Assembly: GCA_963580285.1 (NCBI GenBank)
Contig: OY757023.1
Span: 85,523,108-85,587,107 of the forward strand
DNA from: Lucinisca nassula
Lineage: Eukaryota; Mollusca; Bivalvia; Lucinida; Lucinidae
DNA: 64,000 bases
Direction: 5' to 3'
This document shows positions 46,396 to 56,458 of this stretch, one piece after another. Each line of letters starts with the position of its first letter. Position 1 is the first letter of the stretch. The position numbers and the translations under genes were made by a program. Below the pieces are notes generated by a model. The model was given only the letters and a program-made list of their open reading frames with translations, was not told where the DNA came from and did not search any database.

Positions 46396-46555
46396 GAAAA
46401 AATACCTGACTGTATCCTGACTGTATCTCCTTTGTATCCTGACTGTATCCTGACTATACCCCCACTGTATCCTGACTGTATCCTGACTGTATCCCCATTG
46501 TATCCTGACTGTACCCCCCGCTGTATCCTCACTGTATCCCACTATACCCTGACTT
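46396..46555. repeat. Minisatellite built on TGTATCCTGAC
   Basis: About a dozen 11-bp-type units with variants (TGTATCCCCAT, TATACCCCCAC), between the PC4-like gene and the ATPase gene. The frame open through it (46345-46560) has no ATG. Confidence 0.9.
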
Positions 46556-46585
46556 ATTGAATGCTCAGAGACCAAGGACGTAAGA

Positions 46586-47908
46586 ATGGAACGAGTGAAT
46601 AAAAAGTTAATCATGCCGTACAAATATACACGCGTGTGTCCAGTGTGTCAAAGGCCAGGTGTTATTAATTTAAGCAGTCATCTGCAAATGGTACATCAGC
46701 TCAACGATGCGAGAGAACGCGCTGATTATCTCAAGTGTGCAGTATTATGTCCTCCCGCTCCTACGCTACAAACAAGGTTGCCAAGCTTAGCAGTAAAAAA
46801 CAAAGCGAACAAAATCAGGCGTAAGCATGACCGTCAGATACTAGAACAATCTCACAAGTCCACAGAGAGAAGACTCGACATTTTACCAGAGCCATACCCG
46901 ATGTTTCGATTCCGTCACAAATTCTCTCTTATGGTGGTGGGGCCAAGTATGTCGGGAAAAAGCTATTTCGTCAAACAACTTCTAGAAAGGGATTATATTG
47001 AATACGAAGTGGGCAACAAACCTCGTAAAATACAGTGGTTTTATGGTCAGTATCAAGATATGTTCAAAGAAATGAAACGAACATTGAAACAGGAAATTAC
47101 CTTTCGAGAAGGCCTTCCAGAATTTCAAAACAACCTGAGTGATTTAGACACGAGATATAATAACATCGTTGTCTTGGACGACTTAATGGATCTCGCCGTA
47201 GACAGTCCGATCATTTCCAAATTATTTACTCAAGGCAGACATAGGAACGCCAGCGTTATCTTGTTGTTACAAAACGCTTTCCCTAAGGGTAAACATAACA
47301 CTAGTATCAGTAGAAATGCCCAGTATATGGTTTTATATCGAAGTCCAGCCGACAGACGACAGATAGGAATAATGGCGGACAGGATATTTGATAAAAGCAA
47401 ACCCACGTTCATGAAGATTTACAATGACATTACGTCAAAACCGTATTCGTACGTCCTAGTCGACAACAAAGCCGATACCTTGTCAGACAGACAAGTCGTC
47501 AGTGATGTGTTTGGCGTTTGTGTCTCGTACGCTCTTTCAGGAACAAAACATCGGATAGCAGGTGATCGTATTTCAATAGAGCCTCGGACCAGTGGCCCAT
47601 GTTCTTCGGATCAAGACATTGAAAGTGATTTGGACGCTAGTGTACTCCAGAATGATCAAAGGAAAGGTCCAATCGTCGTTTATCTAAGCAATAGTCAATG
47701 GGCGAAAGTGGACCACTTGTTTCGAGAAACGGAAACCGTTGGAAACCTACCATTTGGATGGAATGTATGGAGGATATATAAAATGGACACGGACGCCTAC
47801 TATCTTCCCGTTCTTTTAAAGGATTCCAGTGCACAAATGACAAAGATGTATCGTGTATATAAAGACTGGTTAACATATACATTCCCGATGCTGAAAGATC
47901 AGTTGTAA
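46586..47908 (+). CDS. A32/FtsK-HerA-like DNA-packaging ATPase with N-terminal zinc finger
   Basis: 440 residues, intact, ATG in good context (AAGAATGG). Residues 18-37 form a C2H2-like finger (C18, C21, H32, H37), then a basic linker (KIRRKHDR). The ATPase core follows: Walker A GPSMSGKS at 119-126, Walker B IVVLDDL at 194-200, then the family-typical FTQGRHRNASVILLLQN (214-230), with Q229 at the sensor position, and YRSPADRRQI (251-260). This order matches the packaging ATPases of Polintons, adintoviruses and relatives that pump DNA into capsids. Residues about 330-440 are a C-terminal extension (GPIVVYLSNSQW ...) that I do not recognise. Unbroken frame in a repeat-riddled region implies recent activity or function. 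A P-loop ATPase of this family is near certain; the exact lineage is not. Confidence 0.9.
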   Translation: MERVNKKLIMPYKYTRVCPVCQRPGVINLSSHLQMVHQLNDARERADYLKCAVLCPPAPTLQTRLPSLAVKNKANKIRRKHDRQILEQSHKSTERRLDILPEPYPMFRFRHKFSLMVVGPSMSGKSYFVKQLLERDYIEYEVGNKPRKIQWFYGQYQDMFKEMKRTLKQEITFREGLPEFQNNLSDLDTRYNNIVVLDDLMDLAVDSPIISKLFTQGRHRNASVILLLQNAFPKGKHNTSISRNAQYMVLYRSPADRRQIGIMADRIFDKSKPTFMKIYNDITSKPYSYVLVDNKADTLSDRQVVSDVFGVCVSYALSGTKHRIAGDRISIEPRTSGPCSSDQDIESDLDASVLQNDQRKGPIVVYLSNSQWAKVDHLFRETETVGNLPFGWNVWRIYKMDTDAYYLPVLLKDSSAQMTKMYRVYKDWLTYTFPMLKDQL

Positions 47909-47932
47909 TTACATTGCGATCGTAAAAAGTCA

Positions 47933-47934
<2 letters not shown>

Positions 47935-48026
<92 letters not shown>
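47935..48026. repeat. TA dinucleotide tract
   Basis: About 45 TA units, starting 26 bp after the ATPase stop codon. Confidence 0.97.
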
Positions 48027-48029
<3 letters not shown>

Positions 48030-48168
48030 ATGGCGATGTAGATGTGATAAATGGATTTAAAGTATGAAAAAAGCATATATTTGCCTCATCTAACACGTAT
48101 GTATCACTGTATTGCACTGTCGCGTTCTCTTGTATTCTTTTTATGTACTTATGCATGCCTTGCGGTTC

Positions 48169-48174
48169 AATAAA
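48169..48174 (+). terminator. Possible polyadenylation signal for the gene cluster
   Basis: AATAAA about 260 bp after the ATPase stop, with a T/G-rich stretch downstream. Plausible 3' end of the transcript. Confidence 0.4.
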
Positions 48175-48246
48175 CATGTAAACTTATGCGTTTTCTGGCT
48201 CCTTGTTTAATTCCCGTAATTTTAAAACGCCTGCTGTTTATGTGAG

Positions 48247-48354
48247 TCATGTATGTATGTATGTATGTATGTATGTATGTATGTATGTGCGTGTGCGTGT
48301 GTTCTTGCGTGTGTGTGTGTGTTTATTATGTATGTGTGTGTGTGTGTGTGTTCT

Positions 48355-48400
<46 letters not shown>

Positions 48401-48412
48401 AGTGTGCGTGTG
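48247..48412. repeat. GTAT and GT simple repeats
   Basis: (TATG)n then (GT)n with interruptions. Long frames across it are repeat translations. Confidence 0.96.
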
Positions 48413-48435
48413 TGATGCTGATTCATTTTTCGCAA

Positions 48436-48652
48436 TACGATAACATACCCGTGCGACATTTTTCACATCTCCAAATATGGCGACATATTTATGAAAATCC
48501 ATGATATTTTTCTTTTTTATACTGCAAACATAGGTTGTGGGTACTCGTTAGAACCGCCTCTTTGTGGTCTTGGAGCAGAAATAAGAAAAATAATGTACAC
48601 CCAGATTTCTCCGTAAAAAGTGGGGTTTAGTGGGGGTGTTCACGTGATGCGA
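48436..48652. mobile_element. MITE-B, internally deleted
   Basis: ACGATAACATACCCGTGCGA start, half hairpin GTTAGAACCGCCTC at 48548, missing complement, and GGGTGTTCACGTGATG end. Confidence 0.85.
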
Positions 48653-48699
48653 TCTTTGAGTTCATCACCAATACTTAGTATACCTTTCAATTTCGAGCC

Positions 48700-49072
48700 A
48701 TTCTATAGGGAGTTAAAAGCGATTTCCCGCATTTTGGCCACGGTTTGATGATTTCATCTCCTTAAGACGATTCGTTTGATACCCAGATCACCCAAATCGG
48801 TTCAGGCATAAGGGAAATAGAGCCATTTAAAGGTTACCCAAAGGGAGATAATTTGAACCGTCAAGGAAGATAATTACGCCAAGGTCCGATGATTGCGTCG
48901 CGTAGGTCTCCTTTAGACAATTCGTTTGATACCCAGATCACCCAAATCGGTTCAGTCATAAGGGAAATAGAGCCATTTAAAGATTACCCAAAGGGAGATC
49001 ATTTGAACCACGAAGGGAGGTAATTAGGCCACAGTTGAATGTTTTCATCGTGTAGGTCTCCTTTAGACGAGT
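48700..49072. repeat. Tandem duplication, unit about 140 bp
   Basis: TTCGTTTGATACCCAGATCA at about 48774 and 48922, with the following AAGGGAAATAGAGCCATTTA in both. A third partial unit starts near 49020. Confidence 0.85.
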
Positions 49073-49255
49073 CCAAACACGATCCCCTTCGGATAAAAAC
49101 TAAGACCGTTTGGTTTCGCAAACATTGTAGATCCGGATCAGACGCCACACAACATCTGATCAATGTGTAAACTATTCGCTTACAGTGCAGGGTATAGTCT
49201 TCCCTAACTTGATTTATGTCGCTCTGTATTGATCAATATTTTTTTTTTTTTTGCT

Positions 49256-49857
49256 CTGGCTACGCCCCCACGATATCCGTATAAATTCCGTAGCCGAGAA
49301 AGATTCTCCGAGATACAAATGTCGTAGATATGTCCGGAAAAGGTCTCGCGCGACTGGGAGCAACGCCCCCCAAAATGACCTATACGGCGTTGACGGGGAC
49401 GTGAAACCTCAAATCGAACGAACCAAACTTTTTTTTTCCGGGACGCGGTCCATTACTAGTTTCTCGCATCGAGTCGAGCTCTTCCAACACCTTCCATTGT
49501 TTTCCCGGTTTTCGAGGCGATAATTGGTTTGCGGGTGAGAGACTTAATTTCATCGCTACTATACCGGGTAGTATCTCCCTAAATATTGGGATAGGATCGC
49601 TCGAGCGAACGGGGTAGACCCCGATTACCCCGACCAAATCGGGGACGGCGAACTTCGCCAATCCGCGGGAACATCTTTCGCCTCAACATTTAGGATACTT
49701 ACGGCGTAATTACCGCGAGTTACGTCATTCGAACACACGTCCGATATTTAGGGTAGTTTCGTCATCTAATCGTTTCGCTTACGTTTCACCGGAAGTTATA
49801 CAAATGCTGCGCATGCGCAGTCCATGATGCCCAAGTGATGCCCATACTACTACCGGT
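49256..49857 (-). repeat. Right terminal inverted repeat (about 600 bp)
   Basis: Complement of 42630-43232. Its inner edge abuts a T tract; its outer edge ACTACTACCGGT meets a minisatellite directly. Confidence 0.93.
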
Positions 49858-50096
49858 CATTTCGTACCCAAGTCATTTCGTACCCTAGTCATTTCGTACC
49901 ATTTTGGTCATTTCGTACCCGTCTTTTGGTCATTTCGTACCCACTAACAACCATTTCGTACCCAAGTCGTAACCGTTTTGGTCATTTCGTACCTGGGTAC
50001 AAATTGACCAAAAGGTACGAATTTACCAAAACGGTTACGAAATGACTTTAAAATAGTCAATGCGTACCCAAGTCATTTGGTCATTTCGTATCTGGG
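49857..50096. repeat. Minisatellite of GGTCATTTCGTACCC units
   Basis: About a dozen variant units abutting the right TIR. The order inverts within the block (GGTACGAAATGACC appears after about 50000). Confidence 0.9.
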
Positions 50097-50317
50097 AAGG
50101 ATAGTAGTTTAGGTCGTAGTACCAAAGCGTTAATCCAAAATCATTAGTCCATAGACAAAATGGCAAATATCAATGTTCAGATCAACAGACATGGACTCTA
50201 GAAGAGTGTAATCAGGCGTCCGCGGATATTAGAAATTACTTGGTAAGCAAGCTTCGCCCACCATGCCCATCGACCCGAACGAAGGTATGTCCGAGATTTT
50301 GGAAGTCTTCCTATGGC

Positions 50318-51085
50318 TTTCCATTGGCAAACATATCAGAAATAATTCTGGAAATGGCCACATTGTACGGATCAACAAGATCATGGTGCCTCCCATAGAA
50401 CTTCTTTAGTGTTGATACCAGTTTGGTTTTTTGATACCCCTGGCATAACAACCTGGTAGTAAGCACCTTCCTACGTTCCATAAATTTTGATACTTGGAAC
50501 AGGCTCTAGCATAACGGATTAACTGTGAAACGTAAAAACTCCATATGCTGGTGCAGACGGGATATTACGGCTCAGGAAGGGAAAGTTAACAATGGGAAAA
50601 TTGAAGTCATCTCGTTTATCGTACAGCCTAGTAGTAAGCTTCCCGTTGTCAATATAGAGATAACAATCCAAGTATGAGGAGGAGGTTGCAGTCTCTGTTG
50701 TTTCCTTAATTTCAAGTTTACGTGGATAGATGAATTCCAAGTACTCTACAAATTTAGCATTTTTCAGAGACAGTAAATCATCTATATATCTGTAGGTGAA
50801 ATTGAATTGTTGTGCAAGGCGTTTCTTGCCTGCTTTGAGGAGACCTTGTACAAACTCCGCCTCATACGAGTACAAGAACAAGTCGGCAAGCTCTGGTGCA
50901 CAATAATACCCATTGGTATGCCAATTGTTTGCTGAAATAATAGGCCACTGAACTGCACGAAAATATTGTCAATTAGGTATTCCAGCATCCTAATGACATC
51001 TGCATCAGTGTACTTTTGTGGTGCATCAGAGTGATCTCGAACGAAATATGTGTCTTTGTAGCCAAGGACAACATACTGGTACCGA
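50318..51085 (-). pseudogene. Penelope-like reverse transcriptase fragment
   Basis: Minus-strand translation runs YQYVVLGYKDTYF, LLFQQTIGIPMG, then after a frameshift near 50900 ADLFLYSYEAEFVQGLL, catalytic YIDDLLSL, EIKETTETATSSSYLD, YDKRDDFNFPIVNFPFLS and NIPSAPAYGVF. A second frameshift or stop near 50520 follows, with thumb pieces (LIRYARACSKY, KKFYGRHHDLVDPY) to about 50320. More complete in the palm than the other two copies and from a different PLE subfamily. No endonuclease domain seen. Confidence 0.88.
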
Positions 51086-51728
51086 CAGACTATTTATTTT
51101 ATTTATTTATTTATTTATTATATCTTATTCTTTCTTTCTTTCCTTCTTTACTTATTTATTAAAGAGAATTTTCCGATAAAAACTTGTGATATTTTTCATA
51201 TTTCTGCTCCAAGCAAAGATTGTTGAAATTCGTTAAAGCCGCCTCGACATCAATTACCTGGGCCTTCTGGTTTCAGAGATGAAGATTTTTAAAGGTTTTC
51301 CATGTATAAGCCTATGTAAAACAGCTGGGCCACGGGGCGGGCCATTTTTTGCCCCATGGCTCTAATTTTAACAATCTTGGTAATGTCCACTAGATGAAGC
51401 GTCATACCAAATATCAAAGACATTGGACTTCTGGTTTAAAGACAAGAAGATTTTTTTAAAGTTTTTCTAGTTTTCCCCTTTTTTGTTGCCATGGCAACCA
51501 GGGTTTTGCATGGAATGGAATTCTTTGAACATCTTTTAGAGAGGTCCATCCACAGATCATTTTGCCAAGTTTCGTCAAAATCTCTTCAGTGGTTGAGAAG
51601 ATGTCATTTAAAGAAATTGTGAAAGGACATACGGACGGACGACCACGACGGACGGTGACCAATCACAACAGTTCCCCATGAACATTCGGCTCAGGTGACC
51701 TACAGAAAAGCTTTAATACAATTCATAT
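51086..51728. other. Intergenic DNA with simple repeat, MITE scrap and a low-copy repeat
   Basis: (TTTA)n/(TTTC)n at 51100-51160, and a MITE-A/B hairpin scrap at 51180-51248 (GTGATATTTTTCATATTTCT). 51250-51700 ends in GGACATACGGACGGACGACC, resembling the end of the 26.1-kb tandem insertion. Confidence 0.5.
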
Positions 51729-52012
51729 CATACCAAAGTCATTTGGTACGTACGTTTGAAAAATTGGGTACGAAATAACCAAAATCGTTTCCCATAAAAA
51801 TTAAAAGTTGGTACGAAATGACTAAAGAGGGTTCGAAATAACCAAAAACCTTTCCCAGAAAAAAATTAATAGTGGGTACGAAATGACCAAATAGGGTACG
51901 AAATGACCAAAGTGGGTACGAAATGACCAAATTGCAAAATAAAACGGGTACGAAATGACCAAAATGGTACGAAATGACTAGGGTACGAAATGACTTGGGT
52001 ACGAAATGACTG
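51729..52012. repeat. Minisatellite of GGTACGAAATGACC units (inverse of 49857-50096)
   Basis: About a dozen units, opposite in orientation to the block beside the right TIR, so the two blocks bracket the Penelope remnant. Confidence 0.9.
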
Positions 52013-52029
52013 GAAACCCTTAATTATAC

Positions 52030-52335
52030 CTATGTCTAATCGGGACCTACGGAATGCATTTCTTCGGAACTAAAGGGGACTGGGAACACCTTCATGGGAG
52101 GCAACTCTTGCAAAAGTATTTTGTCTCCCATATCAATAGGGATCAACTCTTAAAGGAAGGATTTGCTCCTGAGGAGCAAATTCTTTCTTTTAAGAGTAGG
52201 CCCCTTTTTCAGTGGGGCAGGGCTTATTAAAAAAGCGAACAGGAAGACTCGAAAGTTGTCTCCCTTTGAAAAACGGCGGAAAAATCTGCTAGGTGTTCCC
52301 ATGTCCCTTAAGAATAAGTTCGAATTAGCCATGGT
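52030..52335. repeat. Repeat I copy
   Basis: Contains AAAAGTATTTTGTCTCCCAT, GCTCCTGAGGAGCAAATTC and AGTAGGCCCCTTTTTCAGTG, related to 29594-29890. The centre is a short palindrome (TTTGCTCCTGAGGAGCAAA). Confidence 0.55.
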
Positions 52336-52608
52336 AAACGATTCATCGTTGTTCTGGCCAAAGAAGTTAAAATGTACGATCCTGTTTCAATTTTCTATTT
52401 TAAGACTTCGTTTGAATTTAGTTAAGATTAACTTCCTTTCGAGGAAATACTATTGACTTTATTTCAAGACGGTAATTTGATACGTATTCACAACCAACCG
52501 CTGCACCTACATAAAGAATGTATTTATTTCAAGGGTACTCATTTGTCATGAATGCAAGCATGAACATATTTACCTTTGTCTTCTTGGCGGAGTAGTGCAT
52601 ATCCTTGA

Positions 52609-52912
52609 AGTTTGTTTGTTTGTTTGATTTGAGGTTTAACGTCTACGTCAACACTGTTTAGGTCAGTTTGGAGACGTTGCTTCCAATTTTGTGGGACTTT
52701 TACCCGACATTGAGATGGAATGACAACTCAAGCCCTGTCGCCCAATGAAACCAATAGGCTTTATAAACATGGACGGTCCGACTCGCACCGCTTTGCCTGG
52801 GCAGGCTTAGATCCTCTAAGCGGATTACCAGTACTCGTGTGCGGTCGGTTTCAGCTCTGCGTGGAAGCATCATGCAGCCCATCTATTTCTTCAAGCTCCG
52901 ATGGGCGGTGGC
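52609..52912 (-). mobile_element. SINE-A copy
   Basis: TTTGTTTGTTTGTTTGATTT tail through GCTTTGCCTGGGCAGGCTTA to TTCAAGCTCCGATGGGCGG. Confidence 0.9.
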
Positions 52913-53054
52913 GAATATCCTGGAAGTCTGAACAGCTGTGTTTGATGTTTTTGTCTTTATCTAAATTCTCAAGAGTTTCGCAAGTCTGTGTTGCTGAACA
53001 GGCCAGATTGCGTCTTATCTGCAAAATAGACAAGAAATCGATACAAATACAGAG

Positions 53055-53445
53055 GACCCGTGTTATAACGGCAGTATTTGTTCCCAATTATTGTGCCGTT
53101 ATAATCAATTTGCCGTTATAAAGAATCCCAGTTAGGATAAGGACAGGTTATAAAAGACCTTTTCCACATAATTACTCCAAGAAAGAAATGTTATAGACAT
53201 TTGTTAGAATCGCCTCGATTAGGCGATTCTAACACATGTCTATAACATTTCTTTCTTGGAGTATTAAATTACAAGAATCTTTCATGACTAATGGATTCGA
53301 TTTTGGCATTTCCAACCCGAGGGAAGCCCAAGCCGCTCGGGATCGAGGCCAAACCATGAGCTAAGAATTCATTCCATTGCAATTGTCGTTATAACGAGTT
53401 TTGCCGTTATAACGAATTTGGTTATAACGTGGGTCCTCTGTACCT
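53055..53445. mobile_element. TIR element with its own MITE-type hairpin
   Basis: AGAGGACCCGTGTTATAAC at the left is complemented by GTTATAACGTGGGTCCTCT at the right. CGTTATAA motifs repeat inside. The centre at 53175-53265 is a long near-perfect hairpin (CTCCAAGAAAGAAATGTTAT and complement) with GTTAGAATCGCCTCGATTAG at its tip. Confidence 0.85.
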
Positions 53446-53459
53446 CACACCTCTTATCC

Positions 53460-54145
53460 TAGACACCAAAGATACACGAACATAAACAACTTTACCATAA
53501 CAGAAAGCCACAAAGACAGTAACTTTCCAACAAAATGGCCAAGCGGCTGTCCAAAACTATGCAACCCGAAGGACTTATATATCAGTTAGTCACCCATATA
53601 TATTGTGTGCAGCAGGTTACCTCAAGCAGCCCTGTGTTCGTTCCAAGGCGGTTGTGTCGCGATTTATTTTTGTTATGGTTTGTCTTTAATTGTGTGTATC
53701 GCTTATATTATTTTGTTTTGGATAGCCAATTGGCCATTTTGTGGGAAAGTAACTGTCCTTTTGGCTTTCTGCTGTTGGTGTTTCCATTGGGGTCTAGTTG
53801 TTTCATGTTTGTGCTTCTTTCCCTTTGGTCTCTCTGATGGTAGCTGTTGGTTAATTGTATCGATTTCTGGGGCCAGTTGTTCAAAACTAACGACGTCGTT
53901 AGTTAACGTATCGTTAAAACTTTGATCATTAAATATGGCAAATATACTGAAATTTTTGCTGAAAAAATGTGAGCAGCTTTTGCTGACGCAAAAGCTGCTC
54001 ACATTTTTCCAGCAAAAATACCAAAATTTACGATATTGTACTTGCTAGAAGAGTTAACAATATGACCACTAACGAGCTCGTTAAGCTAACGATGCTTTGA
54101 ACAACTGGCCCCTGATCATTGCCTTCACTTCTACCTTTAGTGGTA
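53460..54145 (+). repeat. Dispersed repeat D copy split by a MITE
   Basis: D blocks TTGGATAGCCAATTGGCC and TCTCTGATGGTAGCTGTTGG up to TTAATTGTATCGATTTCT. The D 3' end TGATCATTGCCTTCACTTCT resumes at about 54112. Confidence 0.8.
53869..54113. mobile_element. MITE with GGGGCCAGTTGTTCAAA ends, inside repeat D
   Basis: GGGGCCAGTTGTTCAAA start and TTTGAACAACTGGCCCC end are perfect inverted repeats. The centre holds a hairpin of TGTGAGCAGCTTTTGCTGAC and its complement. Confidence 0.9.
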
Positions 54146-55189
54146 TTTTAATGCTACACACGACTCCTGCAGTTTTCTCCTTCGTTGACGGTCCAAACAG
54201 ACATAACGACTAAACACGGCTTTAAACATAAGAAATGGTTATTGGAATGTCCTCAAAAAAGTATAAATCACCATTACATTGCAAAACTGACTGTATACAA
54301 CTGCGTTTCACAGCCGGCTAGGTTCTTGCCTTTTGCGCACTTATTAACTGGAAGCGCATTAATGACATGAAAAATCAAAGCGCCAAAGGCACTGAAATGA
54401 CAAATTCTTTGAGAAATTCATGACAATTTTTAAACTTACATAGGTAACATACGAGACGCCAAGTTCTGCAACGGTGGGTCAGGTGGTTTTTCTCCTGGTA
54501 CTCCTGTTTTTGCCCGCCTCCGATTAACTATCGTTTAGAGTGAAATTAAGATTAAGATTTAAGATTTACTCAGGAAATAAGATCAGGTATACATGCAATA
54601 TTTAAAATGATCTTGAAAGCGCGGTGCAACCATATCACCCCCCCCCCCCCCCCAAAAAAAAAAAATAAAATAAAATAAAATAAAAATACATAAAGCCATT
54701 TTGAAAAGGTTTCAAATGTCAAAAAGCAGTTCTGCATTTAATCATGAAAGGTTTGCGGATGTCTGTACACCGTTGGTATTATTAATTTTGATTTTCAAAA
54801 GCAAAATGTTTACGTTTTCAGAATCAAGCATTAGTAAACTCCCCAAAATTGGAAGTTTAAAAAAAGAAATATGTAACGTAAGAAATCTATCAAAATGTAT
54901 AATTTTGCATAAATATGCATTTATTAATATATTGGGTGAACATCGTGCGAAAGTTTCAGTTTCCTTGCAGCGAAAGGTTTATACATGTAGTTTCCGAGAT
55001 AAATGACGTGCCACGCAAAAAAAATTCTATGGTTTGTCGTTGTGTTTTATTTCAGTGATTCGTTCATGAAATAATGATGCATTCCTCTGAAAATAAGCGA
55101 GTTCGATCTCAGAACTACGGTCATTATAGTTCGTCTAGGATTAGATCTTTCGTCTAGGGTTTCATTGACGGTATTCGACTGGTAGTTTT
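54146..55189. other. Intergenic DNA with a SINE-T2 body scrap
   Basis: 54452-54545 matches the SINE-T2 body (GACGCCAAGTTCTGCAACGG) without the tRNA-like head. C, A and TAAAA simple repeats lie at 54638-54690. The open frame from 54701 starts on TTG and has no recognised family. Confidence 0.55.
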
Positions 55190-55445
55190 CGTGAAATTTC
55201 CGTGAAATTCCACGTAGGAGTGTGGTGCCTAGATGTAAAAGCTGGTCACATGGTCCAATCAAATATTTTATTTGTGTATAGCTCATAAGCGACCGTGGTG
55301 CACGAAAGGTTCGACTTTTCCTTCGAATAGAATCGTGTTCCACGATCGCTTATGTATTTGAAAAATAACCCATATTTGATGGGACCATGTGATCGGCTAT
55401 TACAAGAAGACACCACACTCCTGCGTGGAATTTCACGGATAGGAT
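55190..55445. mobile_element. Foldback element
   Basis: GTGAAATTCCACGTAGGAGT near 55200 is complemented by ACTCCTGCGTGGAATTTCAC near 55435. The arms continue to pair through TGGTCACATGGTCC and the centre. Confidence 0.88.
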
Positions 55446-55886
55446 GGTCCGACTATGGCTGACTGGTTTCCAGTTTCCCCTGAAGCACAGCAGAATACCA
55501 GAACCAGTAGTCTGTTGTTTGTCTTACATGGGCGTAAGTGTACAATAAAAGTAACACAGACCATAGTTCGCCTAAAGTAAATCGAACTGCCTCTTATCGA
55601 CGTGAATGCGCGGACCAGTCTACAACCTATCTTATGTCATGTGCTTCTATCAAGGAAAACTCACTTTTCCACAAAGTTTGAAGTTTTGCGGCGTATAACT
55701 AATTTATTATCACAACTGAGCTAACAAATATTATTCAGAATCTACAATAAATATGGAAAGAAATAACTGGGTTAAACAATATTATTGCTTGCTTGCCACC
55801 GTACGATTACACTTTCTTGTGTCGCGCCTGAAGTCATCATTACCCTTTCAGTCCTGTTGCACCATCACGAAAACGAGGGTTTCTTT
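55446..55886. other. Unassigned intergenic DNA
   Basis: No feature recognised. Confidence 0.5.
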
Positions 55887-55888
55887 TT

Positions 55889-56122
55889 GTCGAGTATCAA
55901 GTATCGAGTTGTAAAAGTCGAGTATCGAGTCAAAATTGTCGAGTATCGAGTTAAAAATGTCGAGTATCGAGTTGAAATTGTCGAGTATCGAGTCAAAAAA
56001 GTCGAGTATCGAGTAAAAATTGTCGAGTATCGAGTCAAAAAAGTCGAGTATCGAGTCAAAATTGTCGAGTATCGAGTTAAAAACGTCGAGTATCGAGTTA
56101 AAATTGTCGAGTATCGAGTTAA
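55889..56122. repeat. 21-bp minisatellite (GTCGAGTATCGAG-type)
   Basis: About eleven units with variable AAAATT/AAAAAG linkers. Because 21 is divisible by 3 the array is open in several frames on both strands (VEYRVKI-type products), which is not coding evidence. Inverse copy at 61975-62165. Confidence 0.93.
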
Positions 56123-56125
56123 CAT

Positions 56126-56455
56126 TAACATAATTCTGCAGCATGACTTTGCAGGTATGTGAGTCGTCTTATTTGAACAAGCAATAACTCAAAAATAATG
56201 ACTTGTGTTTGTTTGTTTTATCCTGAAATATGTCATCATTTTAACAAGCTAATTTTGCTGATCTATGGCAACAGTGGTCCTAAAGTGGTCTAATATACCA
56301 AATATTTATAAATTTAGTATGCAACATATCTACACTGACATTTTTTATTTTTCCTCTTTTTTATTGTTCATTTTAACCTATTTGTACAGGAAACACCAAA
56401 ACAGTAATTAGTAAGCAAACAGTGCAGGCCCAGATCAGAAGACGCAGAACGACCT
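56126..56455. other. Unassigned AT-rich DNA with a MITE-C scrap
   Basis: GCAAACAGTGCAGGCCCAGA at about 56414 is a MITE-C arm. Otherwise nothing recognised. Confidence 0.5.
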
Positions 56456-56458
56456 TCA

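Larger units (their letters stand above)
42630..49857 (+). mobile_element. 7.2-kb TIR-bounded virus-like (Polinton/adintovirus-like) element
   Basis: Two inverted repeats of about 600 bp, nearly identical, bound a region whose only convincing genes are a same-strand intronless cluster at 45378-47908. The cluster encodes a packaging-type ATPase, a PC4-like protein and zinc-finger proteins. Long terminal inverted repeats plus an A32-like ATPase are hallmarks of Polintons and adintoviruses, but those are usually 15-20 kb and also encode a protein-primed polymerase, integrase, protease and capsid proteins, none of which I could find. The interior also holds MITE, SINE and simple-repeat insertions. 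No convincing 6-bp target duplication is visible. It may be a reduced derivative, or a distinct element. Confidence 0.72.

Noticed and set aside
46345..46560. Open frame between the PC4-like gene and the ATPase gene
   Set aside because: Opens with TTG, has no ATG, and most of it is the 11-bp minisatellite.
45240..47910. Bacterial contamination as the source of the intronless gene cluster
   Set aside because: It is surrounded within the same element by animal SINE, MITE and microsatellite sequence, and the ATPase belongs to a eukaryotic virus/transposon type.
54701..55006. 101-codon plus-strand frame
   Set aside because: Begins on TTG, low-complexity lysine/serine/isoleucine composition typical of AT-rich non-coding DNA.
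55785..56162. Repeat protein of VEYRVKI units
   Set aside because: A 21-bp minisatellite is open in several frames on both strands; the inverse array at 61975 gives equally long nonsense products.
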